DNA of 64,000 bases from Bdellovibrionia bacterium (GCA_030427965.1 JAUICD010000003.1:62001-126000); one strand, 5' to 3'; numbered from the stretch's first letter, positions 8,680-18,503 are shown. A program made the numbers and translations. The notes: a model not told the origin generated them from the letters alone.

Positions 8680-9783
8680 CTATGGAAGTGTCAGCTTTCC
8701 AAGTGAAGCTCGTTTTCTTGCTCCTGTTGTAGATGGGATGCTGCTCTTTTGGTGCCAATATCTTTTTGCCGCTAGCAATGCAAACGCCCCACCTTCAACA
8801 GCATCTTCTGGCCAACCATGGTTATTTGAGATAGCGATTTCAGACTCTGGCATTAAGTAACGCAATCGATGGATCAAATAAGAGTTTCTGGCTCCACCCC
8901 CACATATTACAATCTCCTCAGGAAATTTCGGAAGAAATCTTATGTAAGCATCTCGTATTGATTGAGCCGTCAGTTCCGTAAATGTTGCGGCTTTGTCAGC
9001 ATCAGACAGATCTTTCATATCTATAAGAGCTCTTTCATAAAACTTTTGGCCAAACTCCTCTCGACCAAAACTTCTTGGTGGTTTTTTAGAAAAAACTTTA
9101 TCTGATAACCATTTTTCAACAATCTTTAGATCTGCCAAACCTGTTTTTGCAAATTTCCCATTTTCATCAAATCTCTTTTTTTCAACCGTATACTCTTGAA
9201 TAAATGTATCCATCAGCATGTTTCCAGGCCCAGTATCAAAGCTCAAAGCTTTGTTTTTATAGAAGTAAGAGACATTCCCAATTCCTCCAATATTTTGAAT
9301 AGCTACTGGGTTTGAGTTTTTACGAAATACAGTTTCATGAAAGTCTGTTGCAATTGGAGCACCTTGCCCACCATAGGCAATATCAAGTGCGCGAAAGTCT
9401 GAAACAACTGGGACTTCAATTTCTGTTGCCAAATAACTTGGCTCTCCAATTTGAAGAGTTGCTGAACCACCCTTGTGATGAACCGTTTGACCATGAAGGC
9501 CTACAAGATGAACTTTCCAGTTTTTTTTCTTTGCTATGGATTTCAATTGAGAGGCATAGATCTTTCCAAGTTCATGATTGAGCTCAGAAAGTTCGGCAAC
9601 ATTCATGTCATGCTCTGCTGCTAACAACAGTTTTTCTCTTAATCCAGATGGAAATTTGACTGAGACTTTGTCCACATATTTTATTTCACCAGTTTCAACA
9701 CATTTACAAAGAACAAAATCAATTCCATCAAGACTTGTTCCACTCATGATACCTACGGTATTTACAGTCTTTCTTTTTTTCAT
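8680..9783 (-). CDS. anmK: Anhydro-N-acetylmuramic acid kinase
   Basis: At 367 residues the length is normal for AnmK. The phosphate-binding motif MSGTSLDGID (residues 14-23), GLHGQTVHH, NIGGIGN and FDTGPGNMLMD are all present, with a C-terminal CGGGARN. AnmK opens the 1,6-anhydro ring of anhMurNAc and phosphorylates it to MurNAc-6-P. It is convergent with amgK-murU. In AmgK/MurU organisms MurNAc-6-P must be dephosphorylated (MupP) before AmgK acts; no mupP is visible in the window. Confidence 0.95.
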   Translation of the reverse strand: MKKRKTVNTVGIMSGTSLDGIDFVLCKCVETGEIKYVDKVSVKFPSGLREKLLLAAEHDMNVAELSELNHELGKIYASQLKSIAKKKNWKVHLVGLHGQTVHHKGGSATLQIGEPSYLATEIEVPVVSDFRALDIAYGGQGAPIATDFHETVFRKNSNPVAIQNIGGIGNVSYFYKNKALSFDTGPGNMLMDTFIQEYTVEKKRFDENGKFAKTGLADLKIVEKWLSDKVFSKKPPRSFGREEFGQKFYERALIDMKDLSDADKAATFTELTAQSIRDAYIRFLPKFPEEIVICGGGARNSYLIHRLRYLMPESEIAISNNHGWPEDAVEGGAFALLAAKRYWHQKSSIPSTTGARKRASLGKLTLP

Positions 9784-9956
9784 CGATAAATTTTAGCATT
9801 CAGAAACATCAAAAGGTACAATCCTTCCTTTGGGGCGCGTCATAAACATCGGGCGCTAAATCACACCTCTTCAGTTCAGGAGGTGTCTCTGATGTTAATT
9901 AGATCTCTGTAATTTAAAAAGAATAACTTAATACTTTAAAAGCACTTTAGCGCCTT

Positions 9957-10922
9957 TTAGTGTATTTTTTTAATATACCATCGACTATTTACTGAGGCTG
10001 GATTTCTGCTTTTTAGAGCTTTGTTTGTCAAAAATGCACCTTGAACTTCTTTATTGTCATACTTTCTAGAGACCATATCAAAAATATTATCTGCCGCAAC
10101 TCCAATGGGCTCTCCACCATGTTGTTGGGTCAACCCTGCAACGTTGGAGTTTGATTTTTTTCTATTGATCAGTCCTTTTAGAAAGTCATAGTTCGGGCCA
10201 AAATCACGACTGCCACGTCTAGCAACAGCTCGCTTTCCACCGCTACCACCGTCCACTCCAACATCACTGCTCTTAAACAGATTACGAAGTTCTTTAGCCC
10301 TCTTATTGGCCGCAAGCTTAGCTTCTTCCAAGGTTTCTTTAAAACTCTCAAAGTCACTTGCTGACATACCTTGAGATGCTGCACCAGCAGCTGTTGTCAG
10401 TTTTTTGGGATCAATCTGTTTTCCATTTGGGGTAGTGACTTTTCCAGTACCTGGATTGTAGGAATAGCCCCTGTCACCCAGATCATCGATGATTCCTTTT
10501 GCCTCATCTTCACTGTCTCCAATAACATCAACTGCAACTGGAGGTAATTTCTCATTGAAACCTGGGTCTTTAAACTCTGGATACTCAAAGTTTGGAGGCT
10601 CGTATCCCGAGGCACAGGCACCGTTCACACAATTTGTTGCATCATATGTTCTCTTAGAGTCTTTGGCTGTCACTGCGTATTGTATCACTTGGGCCGCAGC
10701 TGTAATTGCAGCTGCACAATAAAAGTAGTTTTGACTTGCACACTTGCCACTAAAAACTTTTCCTGCAACAAGTGTTGTTCCTGCACCCATAGCAATTGAA
10801 GTTAAAGATGAAGAAGCACTGTTGTTCATATCACCCGCGCTTGCACCTGAAACCATCATCACACCAAGCAAGATGATTGCAAACTTCTTTATCAGACTTA
10901 CTAAATCAACTGTTAGACTCAC
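9957..10922 (-). CDS. Exported protein of the TadG-like cluster, unknown function
   Basis: A GTG start with GGAGAGG upstream gives a 321-residue product. After a slightly long N-region there is a signal-peptide hydrophobic core and ASAG cleavage site (about residue 30), then an Ala/Gly-rich hydrophobic stretch with four Cys (about 55-105). Residues about 110-180 are acidic and proline-rich, and the C-terminal half is basic and probably soluble. It is 21 bp downstream of the next gene on the same strand and shares its layout (Cys near the N-terminus, low-complexity centre, basic C-terminus), so the two probably work together. I do not recognise a domain. Confidence 0.6.
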   Translation of the reverse strand: MSLTVDLVSLIKKFAIILLGVMMVSGASAGDMNNSASSSLTSIAMGAGTTLVAGKVFSGKCASQNYFYCAAAITAAAQVIQYAVTAKDSKRTYDATNCVNGACASGYEPPNFEYPEFKDPGFNEKLPPVAVDVIGDSEDEAKGIIDDLGDRGYSYNPGTGKVTTPNGKQIDPKKLTTAAGAASQGMSASDFESFKETLEEAKLAANKRAKELRNLFKSSDVGVDGGSGGKRAVARRGSRDFGPNYDFLKGLINRKKSNSNVAGLTQQHGGEPIGVAADNIFDMVSRKYDNKEVQGAFLTNKALKSRNPASVNSRWYIKKIH

Positions 10923-10943
10923 ACGCCTCTCCCCTCAAAAGAA

Positions 10944-12296
10944 TTATTTCAGTAAATAGGATTTCTTTTGTCGAAATTTTGTTGAAATCCTCTCCCAGTT
11001 ACTGCGATCATTTGCCCCCGCAATCTCAGAGGCGCTTTCAATTTTTCCCGCCAAGTTTCTTTTTTGTGCTTTCTTCTGACCTGGTAAGAATTTCTTAAGA
11101 TCAAAACCCTTAAACTTACCACTGCTTGCAACTCCTCGAGACCCCTGTTTTCCACCAGAACCAGAGGCATATCCTCCACCACTATTTCCAAAGGCACCGC
11201 CACCTCCGCCACCACCAGAAACACCTTTTAAGATATCTGTGTCGTATGGATCAGCACCTTCACCGCCAGAGCCTCCGCCGCCAAGAGGTGCACCACCAGA
11301 TCCACCACTACCAAGACCAGCACTTCCGCCGCCGCCAGATCCACCACCAGCAATGTTTTGTGGAGTATCCTGGAGGTCGCCAACACCGTTGAACCCACCT
11401 TCACCAATGTCATCTGGGTCAATAAGATCATCAAATTCTGGGTCTCCATCTGCTAACTTTGGATCTTCAATTGTGATTGCTCCGCCATCTCCAACACACT
11501 CAGGAAGTGTTGGGTTTGCTCGGCAAATACACTCTGTATTGGATGCCGCTTGGACTGGATCACTACAGATGTCATCATTTTGCGCCACACATAGTGGGCT
11601 GTTTGCATTTTCACTTGCTTCACAATAAGCCTCACAAGATGGGTTGAGCTTTGCAAACTCCCCTTCACAACTATTGTAATCATCTACGCCTGAGGCAATC
11701 TTTTCACACTGCTGAGAACCCGCAAGGGCCACAGCACTCTGCCCGGCTTGCGCGTACGCTAAATAGGACTTAAATTCATCGCTTTCACATTGATAGTGAT
11801 TGGCATAGTTCTCTGGGTAATCTTCCCAAGGTTGGGCCGTTGTATTTTTACATTCATTTTTACAGCGTCTTATATATGTTGTACACGCAACACCAAATCC
11901 CGCGTTTGCAGCAGTGGAAAGAGTGTTGTAGTTTTTTGCAGCCTGACACGCACTCTTCATATCTCCACTACCCTGAGCCGACATAAAAGCCTGAAGAACA
12001 GGAGCCACCATTTGCGAATAGTAAATTCCATCACACGCACGCTTTGCGTTTTTTGCAGCATTACTACACTGGGGGGTGCCGCCGCTTACACTTGTGGCAC
12101 CCTCACTTGATTCTTCACCTGTATTTGTATTATTGTTGGTTGAAGTAGCTGGTGACTCACCTGCTGAGCCTTCTGAAGTTGGAGTATAGGACTCGTGGCC
12201 ACCTGAAGAGTTGCTCCCGGATTGAGCAATCGCACTCAGGCCAGTTAGTAGCACAATTGCAAATAGAAATGTTTGTATGACTCTATAACTACGCAT
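10944..12296 (-). CDS. Exported Cys-rich and Gly-rich protein
   Basis: I place the start at the ATG at 12296, which follows a GGGGGGA SD and gives a clean signal peptide ending at AIAQ. Residues about 25-70 are Ser/Thr/Gly-rich, and about 75-270 hold around twenty cysteines with widely spaced pairs, indicating a disulfide-stabilised extracytoplasmic domain. Residues about 310-385 are nearly pure Gly/Ser/Ala and look like a flexible linker. The C-terminus is basic (KKFLPGQKKAQKR). It lies between the TadG-like gene and the similar 9957-10922 gene. A surface or pilus-associated role is inference. Confidence 0.6.
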   Translation of the reverse strand: MRSYRVIQTFLFAIVLLTGLSAIAQSGSNSSGGHESYTPTSEGSAGESPATSTNNNTNTGEESSEGATSVSGGTPQCSNAAKNAKRACDGIYYSQMVAPVLQAFMSAQGSGDMKSACQAAKNYNTLSTAANAGFGVACTTYIRRCKNECKNTTAQPWEDYPENYANHYQCESDEFKSYLAYAQAGQSAVALAGSQQCEKIASGVDDYNSCEGEFAKLNPSCEAYCEASENANSPLCVAQNDDICSDPVQAASNTECICRANPTLPECVGDGGAITIEDPKLADGDPEFDDLIDPDDIGEGGFNGVGDLQDTPQNIAGGGSGGGGSAGLGSGGSGGAPLGGGGSGGEGADPYDTDILKGVSGGGGGGGAFGNSGGGYASGSGGKQGSRGVASSGKFKGFDLKKFLPGQKKAQKRNLAGKIESASEIAGANDRSNWERISTKFRQKKSYLLK

Positions 12297-12474
12297 ACCG
12301 ATCCCCCCAATACACACTTTGTATTAGAGCAATTCGGAGGCCACGGAGAAGAACTCTGTTGGATTTCAGGGGCTTAAGGGTGTCATTTGCACTGATTTTG
12401 TAAAAACAATGAACACTCTAATACGTCCTATTTTGAGAACAATGTTTTGTTTCAAAAATAAATTTTAAAAGGAA

Positions 12475-12495
12475 TGTGTCTCATTTTGAGACACA
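12475..12495 (-). terminator. Hairpin after the TadG-like gene
   Basis: TGTGTCTCA (12475-12483) and TGAGACACA (12487-12495) form a perfect 9-bp stem with a 3-nt loop, 50 nt past the stop at 12545. On the minus strand it is followed by ATTCCTTTTAAAATTT, a broken T-run. Probable rho-independent terminator. Confidence 0.55.
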
Positions 12496-12544
12496 TAAGA
12501 AACTTACTCGAGGATCATACGTATCCCAAAGTCTCTAAATAAAA

Positions 12545-14575
12545 TTATTCAAAACTCTGCCACGAAGGAGGGGGGGGGTTGTATATCGGGCCAGATTCTC
12601 CACTCACTCCACCTAATGGAAGTGAAGACTTCAGATAATCAATGTTCACAAGTTTCACTGAGTACCCAGTTCTACCTCCAATCGGACATCCACCAGGAAT
12701 CGCCTTTAACCCATCTCCACACCTACCAAAGGCTTCTGGGTTTATTCCACTATAGTCATTTCCACCCATTGGGACCCAACCTGTTAGGGTATGTTGCCAA
12801 CTGTCCACCATCCACGGAGCTTTTTGTGCAACCGTAGGAGCATCCAACGTAATTTGGGAGTTGATCGAATACGGAGTATCGGGAAGTAAAAATCCCATAT
12901 CATGTTTGATTGGAAATGCTCTTCTCGCCTCGGAGTAACCAACAAAAAACTGTGGGTCAATTGAGTAGTAAGTGATATCAAAAACATCAGGAGAAATGGC
13001 TGCACGCTCAAGCTTTCTCATAGGGTGATCTCCTGGCACATTTGGAAAACGTGCCAAAATATCCACTCCATTTGGACTCACATCTGTTGTGGGTTCATAG
13101 AGTTTGTAAGAAAAGCTAAACTGCATAAGGTTTGGAACAAAGGCGGTAATTGCACGTTGAGCACGCAAACCCAATCTGTCTCCTGGGTATCTGGAATAAT
13201 TGGGAACCACATGATCAAGTCCTGCAACAATCGTTGGGTCAACATCTGCAACAGGAGGTAAAAGTGGATCAATTCTATCATCGGCTTGCCCTGCCGAATT
13301 CCCCGAACCCCTGGGCCAAGAGGAATAAATCCACGGACCAACTCGACCACCAAAAGGTTTTGCAAACGCCTTTGCAGTTAAACGTATTGGACTACCAAAG
13401 GGTGCAAACGGTTTTACTGGCCGAGTCTGTGCCCTCACCCCCACGTACGCCATAACCCAGGGGTTTTTTTCAACACCAGCAATTGAGTGAAATGGACTTG
13501 TAAGATCTTGTGGTTCATAGATGATTTGCATAAGACTACGTACCGCATTCATATACCGAATTTTACTTTGTTGATCTGTATTTCCACTTGAATCAAATCC
13601 CTCAGGAATTCCATTTAAGTTGTCATTGAGTCTTTTTCTTAAAGCACTACAACCCGTATTTCCAGAACCCAAAAAATCTGTATAAAACACATAGGGTTTT
13701 ATTGGAGCTTCCCGCAACCAACTGTTTCGATTTCCTGTAACACCAAGGGAATTAAAAAATTCAATTTGTGGACTTCCCTCACGATTGGATCTTGTTAAAT
13801 TGTTCAGCAAAGTTTTTTGCACACCTACAAATGTGGTGTCGCCTGTGATATCTCGAAAATCACTTGTATTTTGACTTAGATTGTCCGCAAGCTGTCTGAT
13901 CAATTCCTTTTTTTCTTTCACATCAACTTTGTATTGCGCAAGCCAAGTTGCACCTAATATAAAATTACTCGGCCCATACTGAGAACAATATCCACCAAAT
14001 GCATTTTGCAAATCTTTTGAAAGATTTCGAATAATGGCATTGATCGGAACAAGAGGCCCTGTCAAATCCACAGTTTCTGGAAGTGGTGGCACTCGAATCG
14101 ATGACGGATCATAACAAACATTGTACTGATTCTCTGGAGGTTTTGAAGTTCCCCAATACTGCTCTTGCCATTTATTTGAATTGGCACAAACCGAGGCATA
14201 ATCCTCAGCACCCCCCCCACCCCTCATAGGAATAGGACGCTCTTGATTGGATGGCGCTTTCATAGGGTGAGTTCTTCGATTGGCATCACCAACTGCACGA
14301 ATTCTCCAGGCAAGCAGCTTCCAGCTTTGACGGATTTGATAATTGGTATGTGCAATTAAGTTTAGCATCTCTGCTTGCCGTTGAGCGCCATAATAAGCTG
14401 CAAGATCCACAGAATTTTGGAGATTGATTTTATCGTGAACAAGAAGCCCTATATTGATTGTCATAGCAAAAAAAACAAAGAGAACTTGAAATATAAGGGC
14501 CACAAATATTGCCATTTGACCGCTTTCTCCAGAGTCTTTCCTTTTAAGGCTCCACCTTTTTACTCTCTTTGCCAT
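12545..14575 (-). CDS. TadG-like membrane-anchored exported protein
   Basis: The N-terminus (basic, then GESGQMAIFVALIFQ and a transmembrane segment at about 20-45, then HDKINLQNSVDLAAYYGA) matches the TadE/TadG family that crosses the inner membrane beside Flp pilus machinery. The remaining 600 or so residues are predicted extracytoplasmic and match nothing I know. A strong AGGAG (14606-14610) sits 5 nt before a 7-codon frame (14577-14600) whose TGA is one nt before the ATG at 14575, so translation may be coupled through this tiny leader. An in-frame GTG at 14593 is the alternative start. No other tad genes are in the window. Confidence 0.65.
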   Translation of the reverse strand: MAKRVKRWSLKRKDSGESGQMAIFVALIFQVLFVFFAMTINIGLLVHDKINLQNSVDLAAYYGAQRQAEMLNLIAHTNYQIRQSWKLLAWRIRAVGDANRRTHPMKAPSNQERPIPMRGGGGAEDYASVCANSNKWQEQYWGTSKPPENQYNVCYDPSSIRVPPLPETVDLTGPLVPINAIIRNLSKDLQNAFGGYCSQYGPSNFILGATWLAQYKVDVKEKKELIRQLADNLSQNTSDFRDITGDTTFVGVQKTLLNNLTRSNREGSPQIEFFNSLGVTGNRNSWLREAPIKPYVFYTDFLGSGNTGCSALRKRLNDNLNGIPEGFDSSGNTDQQSKIRYMNAVRSLMQIIYEPQDLTSPFHSIAGVEKNPWVMAYVGVRAQTRPVKPFAPFGSPIRLTAKAFAKPFGGRVGPWIYSSWPRGSGNSAGQADDRIDPLLPPVADVDPTIVAGLDHVVPNYSRYPGDRLGLRAQRAITAFVPNLMQFSFSYKLYEPTTDVSPNGVDILARFPNVPGDHPMRKLERAAISPDVFDITYYSIDPQFFVGYSEARRAFPIKHDMGFLLPDTPYSINSQITLDAPTVAQKAPWMVDSWQHTLTGWVPMGGNDYSGINPEAFGRCGDGLKAIPGGCPIGGRTGYSVKLVNIDYLKSSLPLGGVSGESGPIYNPPPPSWQSFE

Positions 14576-14756
14576 ATCAAAATATGATAGCACAAAACAT
14601 ATAAACTCCTAGATGCTGTTGTCTCTTTATGAATATCCCTTTGAAAATTTTGAATAACCCGAGTTAGCGCACTTAACGAAGAGACTTTGACAATTCCTGT
14701 AGGCACGAGCCAAACTGGAGTCGAGGTATAAAAATCCCCAAACCGATAGGTCGACG

Positions 14757-15617
14757 ATGGTCCAGTTACTCACATATCTTACCTTCTTTATTTGTTGGCT
14801 TTTTGTTTCACTGGCTAACGCCAAACCCTTAGTGAATGGTTGGCATAAAATTTTAGTGGGAGGTCAACACTCTGGATATCTTATCCAAGAATATGCCTTT
14901 GATAAAAAGGCAAAACAGTTTACCGCCACCAACTTTACAAGAATTATGTTACCCGGAAGGGATATCACCCGAAGCCTAAAGGCGACTGCAAAGAAAAACC
15001 TTTCCCCTATTTCTTTTCAATATACAGAACAATCTGGAAAATCGACAAAGCTCATAAACGGTGTTTTTGAAAAAGGCGTTATGACAGTCACAGTCACTCA
15101 AAATGGAAATTCAGGTACTCCACTTCAAATGAAACTTGAAAAGGGCACTTTTTTAGGAACCTTCCTCTATGTATTAATGATCACCAACAAATCTGGGATG
15201 AAGGTGGGCAATCACTTTGCTTATTCTGCAATTGCAGAAGACAGTGGAACGGCTCACGTAGGGACTGCTGATGTCAAAGAATTTCAAACAATCGATGGCC
15301 TTGATACGTTCAAAATATTAAACAACTTTAAAAATTCCAAAACCATTGAACACGTCACTCCCGTTGGGCAAGTTGTACGTACAAAAGACCCGTTTAATAA
15401 TGTTGAGACAAGACTTGTTGCCACACAATCCGAAGCTGTAGGAGGTTTCCCACTAAGTCCCTCAAGTCTCAAATTACTTTTTGGAACAATCCCCGGAGAA
15501 AGCTTTCCAAAACCCGTAGCCTCCATTCACCTACAACCGCAAACAGATTCAACAAAGAACTCTCTTCCACCTGGTGTAAGTCCACCCCCTGGTAAAAAAC
15601 CACCAAAAGACAAATGA
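14757..15617 (+). CDS. Exported protein, first gene of permease-nagZ operon
   Basis: The 286-residue product has a signal peptide ending at ANAK (about 1-22). The mature part is beta-rich with GWHKILVGGQHSGYLIQ and the tail is proline/lysine-rich. The stop overlaps the start of the first permease gene (ATGA at 15614), so co-translation is expected. It does not resemble an SBP_bac_5 oligopeptide-binding protein, which is about 500 residues. Whether it plays a role in delivery to the permeases is unknown. Only a weak SD (ATAGG) is seen. Confidence 0.6.
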   Translation: MVQLLTYLTFFICWLFVSLANAKPLVNGWHKILVGGQHSGYLIQEYAFDKKAKQFTATNFTRIMLPGRDITRSLKATAKKNLSPISFQYTEQSGKSTKLINGVFEKGVMTVTVTQNGNSGTPLQMKLEKGTFLGTFLYVLMITNKSGMKVGNHFAYSAIAEDSGTAHVGTADVKEFQTIDGLDTFKILNNFKNSKTIEHVTPVGQVVRTKDPFNNVETRLVATQSEAVGGFPLSPSSLKLLFGTIPGESFPKPVASIHLQPQTDSTKNSLPPGVSPPPGKKPPKDK

Positions 15618-16531
15618 CATATTTAATTAAAAGAATTATTGCCACAATCCCTGTTGTCTTTGGTGTTATCACACTCACCTTTATGTTGATTCACTTTGTA
15701 CCTGGCGACCCTGTCGACATTATGCTCGGAGACACAGCCGCTGCCATTGACAAAGATGCTCTTCGAAGAGAGCTCGGACTTGATAAACCCCTACTCACTC
15801 AATACAAAGATTATCTCTTTGGGGTTTTACAATTGGATTTTGGCCGATCTCTTCATAGTAAAATGCCAGTGATTGATGAAATCTTAGAAAGGCTCCCAGC
15901 AACTGCAGAACTCACAATTGCAGCAATGGTTTGGGCACTTTTTTTAGGTATCCCCTTTGGAGTACTTGCGGCGATTAAACAATATTCTGCAATTGACAAT
16001 AGTGTTTTGGTTTTTGGCCTTCTTGGTATGTCTCTTCCAAGGTTTTGGCTAGGTCCAATGTTAATTCTTGTTTTTTCCATTCACTTGGATCTCTTACCCG
16101 TAAGTGAGCGAGGGGGACTTGAACACCTGATTTTACCAAGTGTAAGTCTTGGCATGGCTCTAGGAGCAATTCTTATGAGAATGACTCGAGCCAGTGTGTT
16201 GGAAGTGATCAAAGACGACTATGTGCGAACAGCGCGCGCCAAAGGACTTCCTCCATATATCGTTTATTTTAAGCACGCTCTCAGAAATGCGCTTATGCCA
16301 ATTATTACAATTATTGGTTTGCAGTTTGGAACACTTCTCACAGGTGCTGTCATTACAGAAACAATTTTTGATTGGCCTGGTATTGGCACCCTTTTTCTCA
16401 ATAGCATTCAACAAAGAAACTACCCTCTTGTTCAAGGGTGTGTTTTGTTTATCTCTCTGACTTATGTTGTTGTAAACTTTTTTACCGATCTTGCATATGC
16501 CCTTGTAAACCCAAAAGTGAGGCTCTCATGA
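15614..16531 (+). CDS. dppB: Peptide-type ABC transporter permease, DppB/OppB family
   Basis: The 305 residues have the family's N-terminal LIKRIIATIPVVFGVITLTF, then VPGDPVDIMLGD, and the cytoplasmic EAA-type loop RTARAKGLP. About six transmembrane segments are expected. It pairs with the DppC-type gene with an ATGA overlap. No peptide-binding protein or DppD/DppF ATPase is nearby, so the ATPases and receptor must be encoded elsewhere. Closeness to nagZ and the MurNAc genes makes murein peptide or other small peptides likely substrates (inference). Confidence 0.85.
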   Translation: MTYLIKRIIATIPVVFGVITLTFMLIHFVPGDPVDIMLGDTAAAIDKDALRRELGLDKPLLTQYKDYLFGVLQLDFGRSLHSKMPVIDEILERLPATAELTIAAMVWALFLGIPFGVLAAIKQYSAIDNSVLVFGLLGMSLPRFWLGPMLILVFSIHLDLLPVSERGGLEHLILPSVSLGMALGAILMRMTRASVLEVIKDDYVRTARAKGLPPYIVYFKHALRNALMPIITIIGLQFGTLLTGAVITETIFDWPGIGTLFLNSIQQRNYPLVQGCVLFISLTYVVVNFFTDLAYALVNPKVRLS

Positions 16532-17349
16532 GTCGAGGTCGACACAGCAAACTCATTCTTATCTACGTTGGGGGAACCGTTATTTTGTTAATGGCTTTCT
16601 TTGCCATTTTTGCTCCATGGGTTGCACCTCAAGATCCAAATGTTATGTCACTTGCTAATCAACTTGAACCCCCCACATTGGCTCATCCTTTTGGATTGGA
16701 TCAAAATGGAAGTGATGTCTTATCTAAAATCGTCTACGGGGCAAGAGTCAGTTTATACGTTGCCTTTTCTGTCGTGTTTATCAGTCTTATAGTTGGATTA
16801 ACTATTGGATCACTTGCTGGCTTCATTGGAGGTTGGGTTGATCAAATCGTCATGAGATTGATTGATATGCTTTACGCTTTCCCTGGCTTTCTTTTAGCTA
16901 TCGCCCTTGTTGCTGTAATGGGTCCAAGTATTTCAAACCTCATCTTTGCTATGTCCATCACTGGGTGGACGGGATATGCCAGACTGATTCGAGGTGAATT
17001 TCTACACCTCAAAGAACGTGATTATGTTGTGGCTGCCGAAGCACTTGGAGCAACACCTCTTAGACAAATTGTCTTTCATATTTGGCCCAATCTCGTTGGC
17101 CCATTGGTTGTTCAAGCCTCATTTGGTATGGCAGGAACAATTATTGGTGAATCCGCACTGAGCTTTCTTGGCCTTGGCGCCCCTCCAACAACACCGACTT
17201 GGGGAGCGTTGCTAAATTCAGGTCGAAAAGTGCTAACTGAGGCCCCACACATCAGTATTTTTCCAGGACTTGCAATTGTAGCGCTCGTATTGGCGTTCAA
17301 TCTCTTTGGTGACGGACTGCGAGACTACTTAGACCCCAAAAAGGATTGA
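16528..17349 (+). CDS. dppC: Peptide-type ABC transporter permease, DppC/OppC family
   Basis: I chose the ATG at 16528 (MSRGRHSK), overlapping the previous stop as ATGA; an upstream in-frame start would run 90 bp into dppB. The 273-residue product has the OppC pattern APWVAPQDPN, HPFGLDQNGSDVLSKIVYGARVS (split over the sensor region) and GESALSFLGLGAPPTTPTWG. It should form the heterodimeric channel with the DppB-type protein. The gene is followed after 37 bp by nagZ. Confidence 0.85.
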   Translation: MSRGRHSKLILIYVGGTVILLMAFFAIFAPWVAPQDPNVMSLANQLEPPTLAHPFGLDQNGSDVLSKIVYGARVSLYVAFSVVFISLIVGLTIGSLAGFIGGWVDQIVMRLIDMLYAFPGFLLAIALVAVMGPSISNLIFAMSITGWTGYARLIRGEFLHLKERDYVVAAEALGATPLRQIVFHIWPNLVGPLVVQASFGMAGTIIGESALSFLGLGAPPTTPTWGALLNSGRKVLTEAPHISIFPGLAIVALVLAFNLFGDGLRDYLDPKKD

Positions 17350-17386
17350 ACTTTTAGGTCAATAGACTCTATCATGTCTAAACGAC

Positions 17387-18499
17387 ATGACAAATTCACT
17401 GCGGCACGTAATTGGACAAACTCTCTTCGTAGGACTTTCTAGCACAAGTCTAAAGGAAGAGGAGAAAAGTTTTCTCGTTGAAAATAACATCGGCGGGGTT
17501 ATTCTATTTGATCGAAATATTGAAAACCCTGAACAACTTTTTAATTTGATTCTCGATATTCAAAAACTCCGCCCTCAAATGCCAAGTCAGCAAACCTTTT
17601 TTATTGGAATCGATATGGAAGGCGGGAGGGTCCAAAGGCTCAAAGCGCCCTTTACTGTTTGGCCCGCTATGAAAAATATTGGAGAGCTTGATTCACCCTC
17701 TTTAGGTTTTAAATTTGGTGAAGCCATGGGAAATGAATTGAGATCTATTGGAATCAATGTCGACTTTGCCCCATGCGTGGATGTTTTAACTAACCCGAGT
17801 AATGAAATTATTGGAGACCGAGCGTTCAGTACAGACTCCGAAATGGTGGCAAAACTCAGTTCATCTGTTGTAAGAGGGTTTATAAAGTCCGGAATCATTC
17901 CATGTTCCAAACATTTTCCAGGCCATGGAAACACTCTTCTTGATAGCCATGAAGAACTCCCTGTGGAAGAAAAAACCCTAGAAGAACTTTCTCAAGTGGA
18001 GCTCCCGCCATTTAAAAGATCTTTCCGTGCTCGTTTAGATTTGGTCATGACAGCTCACATTCTTTATCCAAAAATTGATCCCGACTGGCCTGCTACAATG
18101 TCGGAAATAATTATTAAAAAAATTGCACGTGAACAGTTGGGATATCGAAACCTCGTAATTTCAGATGACCTTGAAATGAAGGCTCTGAGCCAATGGACAC
18201 AAGAGGAAATTTCCGTCCAAAGCTTAAAAGCTGGGTGTAATATTCTTCTCTACTGTCATGAGCTAGAAGCACCAGCTCGAGGTTTGGATGCTGCCATTCA
18301 AGCCGTAGAAAACGGAAAGCTCTCTAAAGAAACTGTGCAAGAGAACTACAAAATGGTTTTGGACTTGAAAAAAAGAAGACTTGATACTCTTGAATCTGTC
18401 ACATTTGATGAAGCAAAGAAAATGATTGGCCACCCCGATCACCTCGCATTAGCTAAAGCCATAAAGTCAGGAAATCTTCCTGACGACTTACAGACCTAG
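17387..18499 (+). CDS. nagZ: Beta-N-acetylhexosaminidase NagZ (GH3)
   Basis: The 370-residue GH3 protein has GIDMEGGRVQRL near residue 75, the catalytic KHFPGHGNTLLDSHEELP loop near 172 (Asp/His dyad) and the nucleophile region ISDDLEMKAL near 257. NagZ removes GlcNAc from GlcNAc-anhydroMurNAc (peptides) in the cytoplasm and so supplies the substrate of AnmK and AmgK. No signal peptide is visible, in line with a cytoplasmic enzyme. It ends the operon with the exported protein and two permeases. Confidence 0.92.
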   Translation: MTNSLRHVIGQTLFVGLSSTSLKEEEKSFLVENNIGGVILFDRNIENPEQLFNLILDIQKLRPQMPSQQTFFIGIDMEGGRVQRLKAPFTVWPAMKNIGELDSPSLGFKFGEAMGNELRSIGINVDFAPCVDVLTNPSNEIIGDRAFSTDSEMVAKLSSSVVRGFIKSGIIPCSKHFPGHGNTLLDSHEELPVEEKTLEELSQVELPPFKRSFRARLDLVMTAHILYPKIDPDWPATMSEIIIKKIAREQLGYRNLVISDDLEMKALSQWTQEEISVQSLKAGCNILLYCHELEAPARGLDAAIQAVENGKLSKETVQENYKMVLDLKKRRLDTLESVTFDEAKKMIGHPDHLALAKAIKSGNLPDDLQT

Positions 18500-18503
18500 C
18501 GCC

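Noticed and set aside
11126..11628. Plus-strand Pro- and His-rich frames
   Set aside because: They are antisense shadows of the Gly-rich gene at 10944-12296; composition follows from GGN codons on the other strand.
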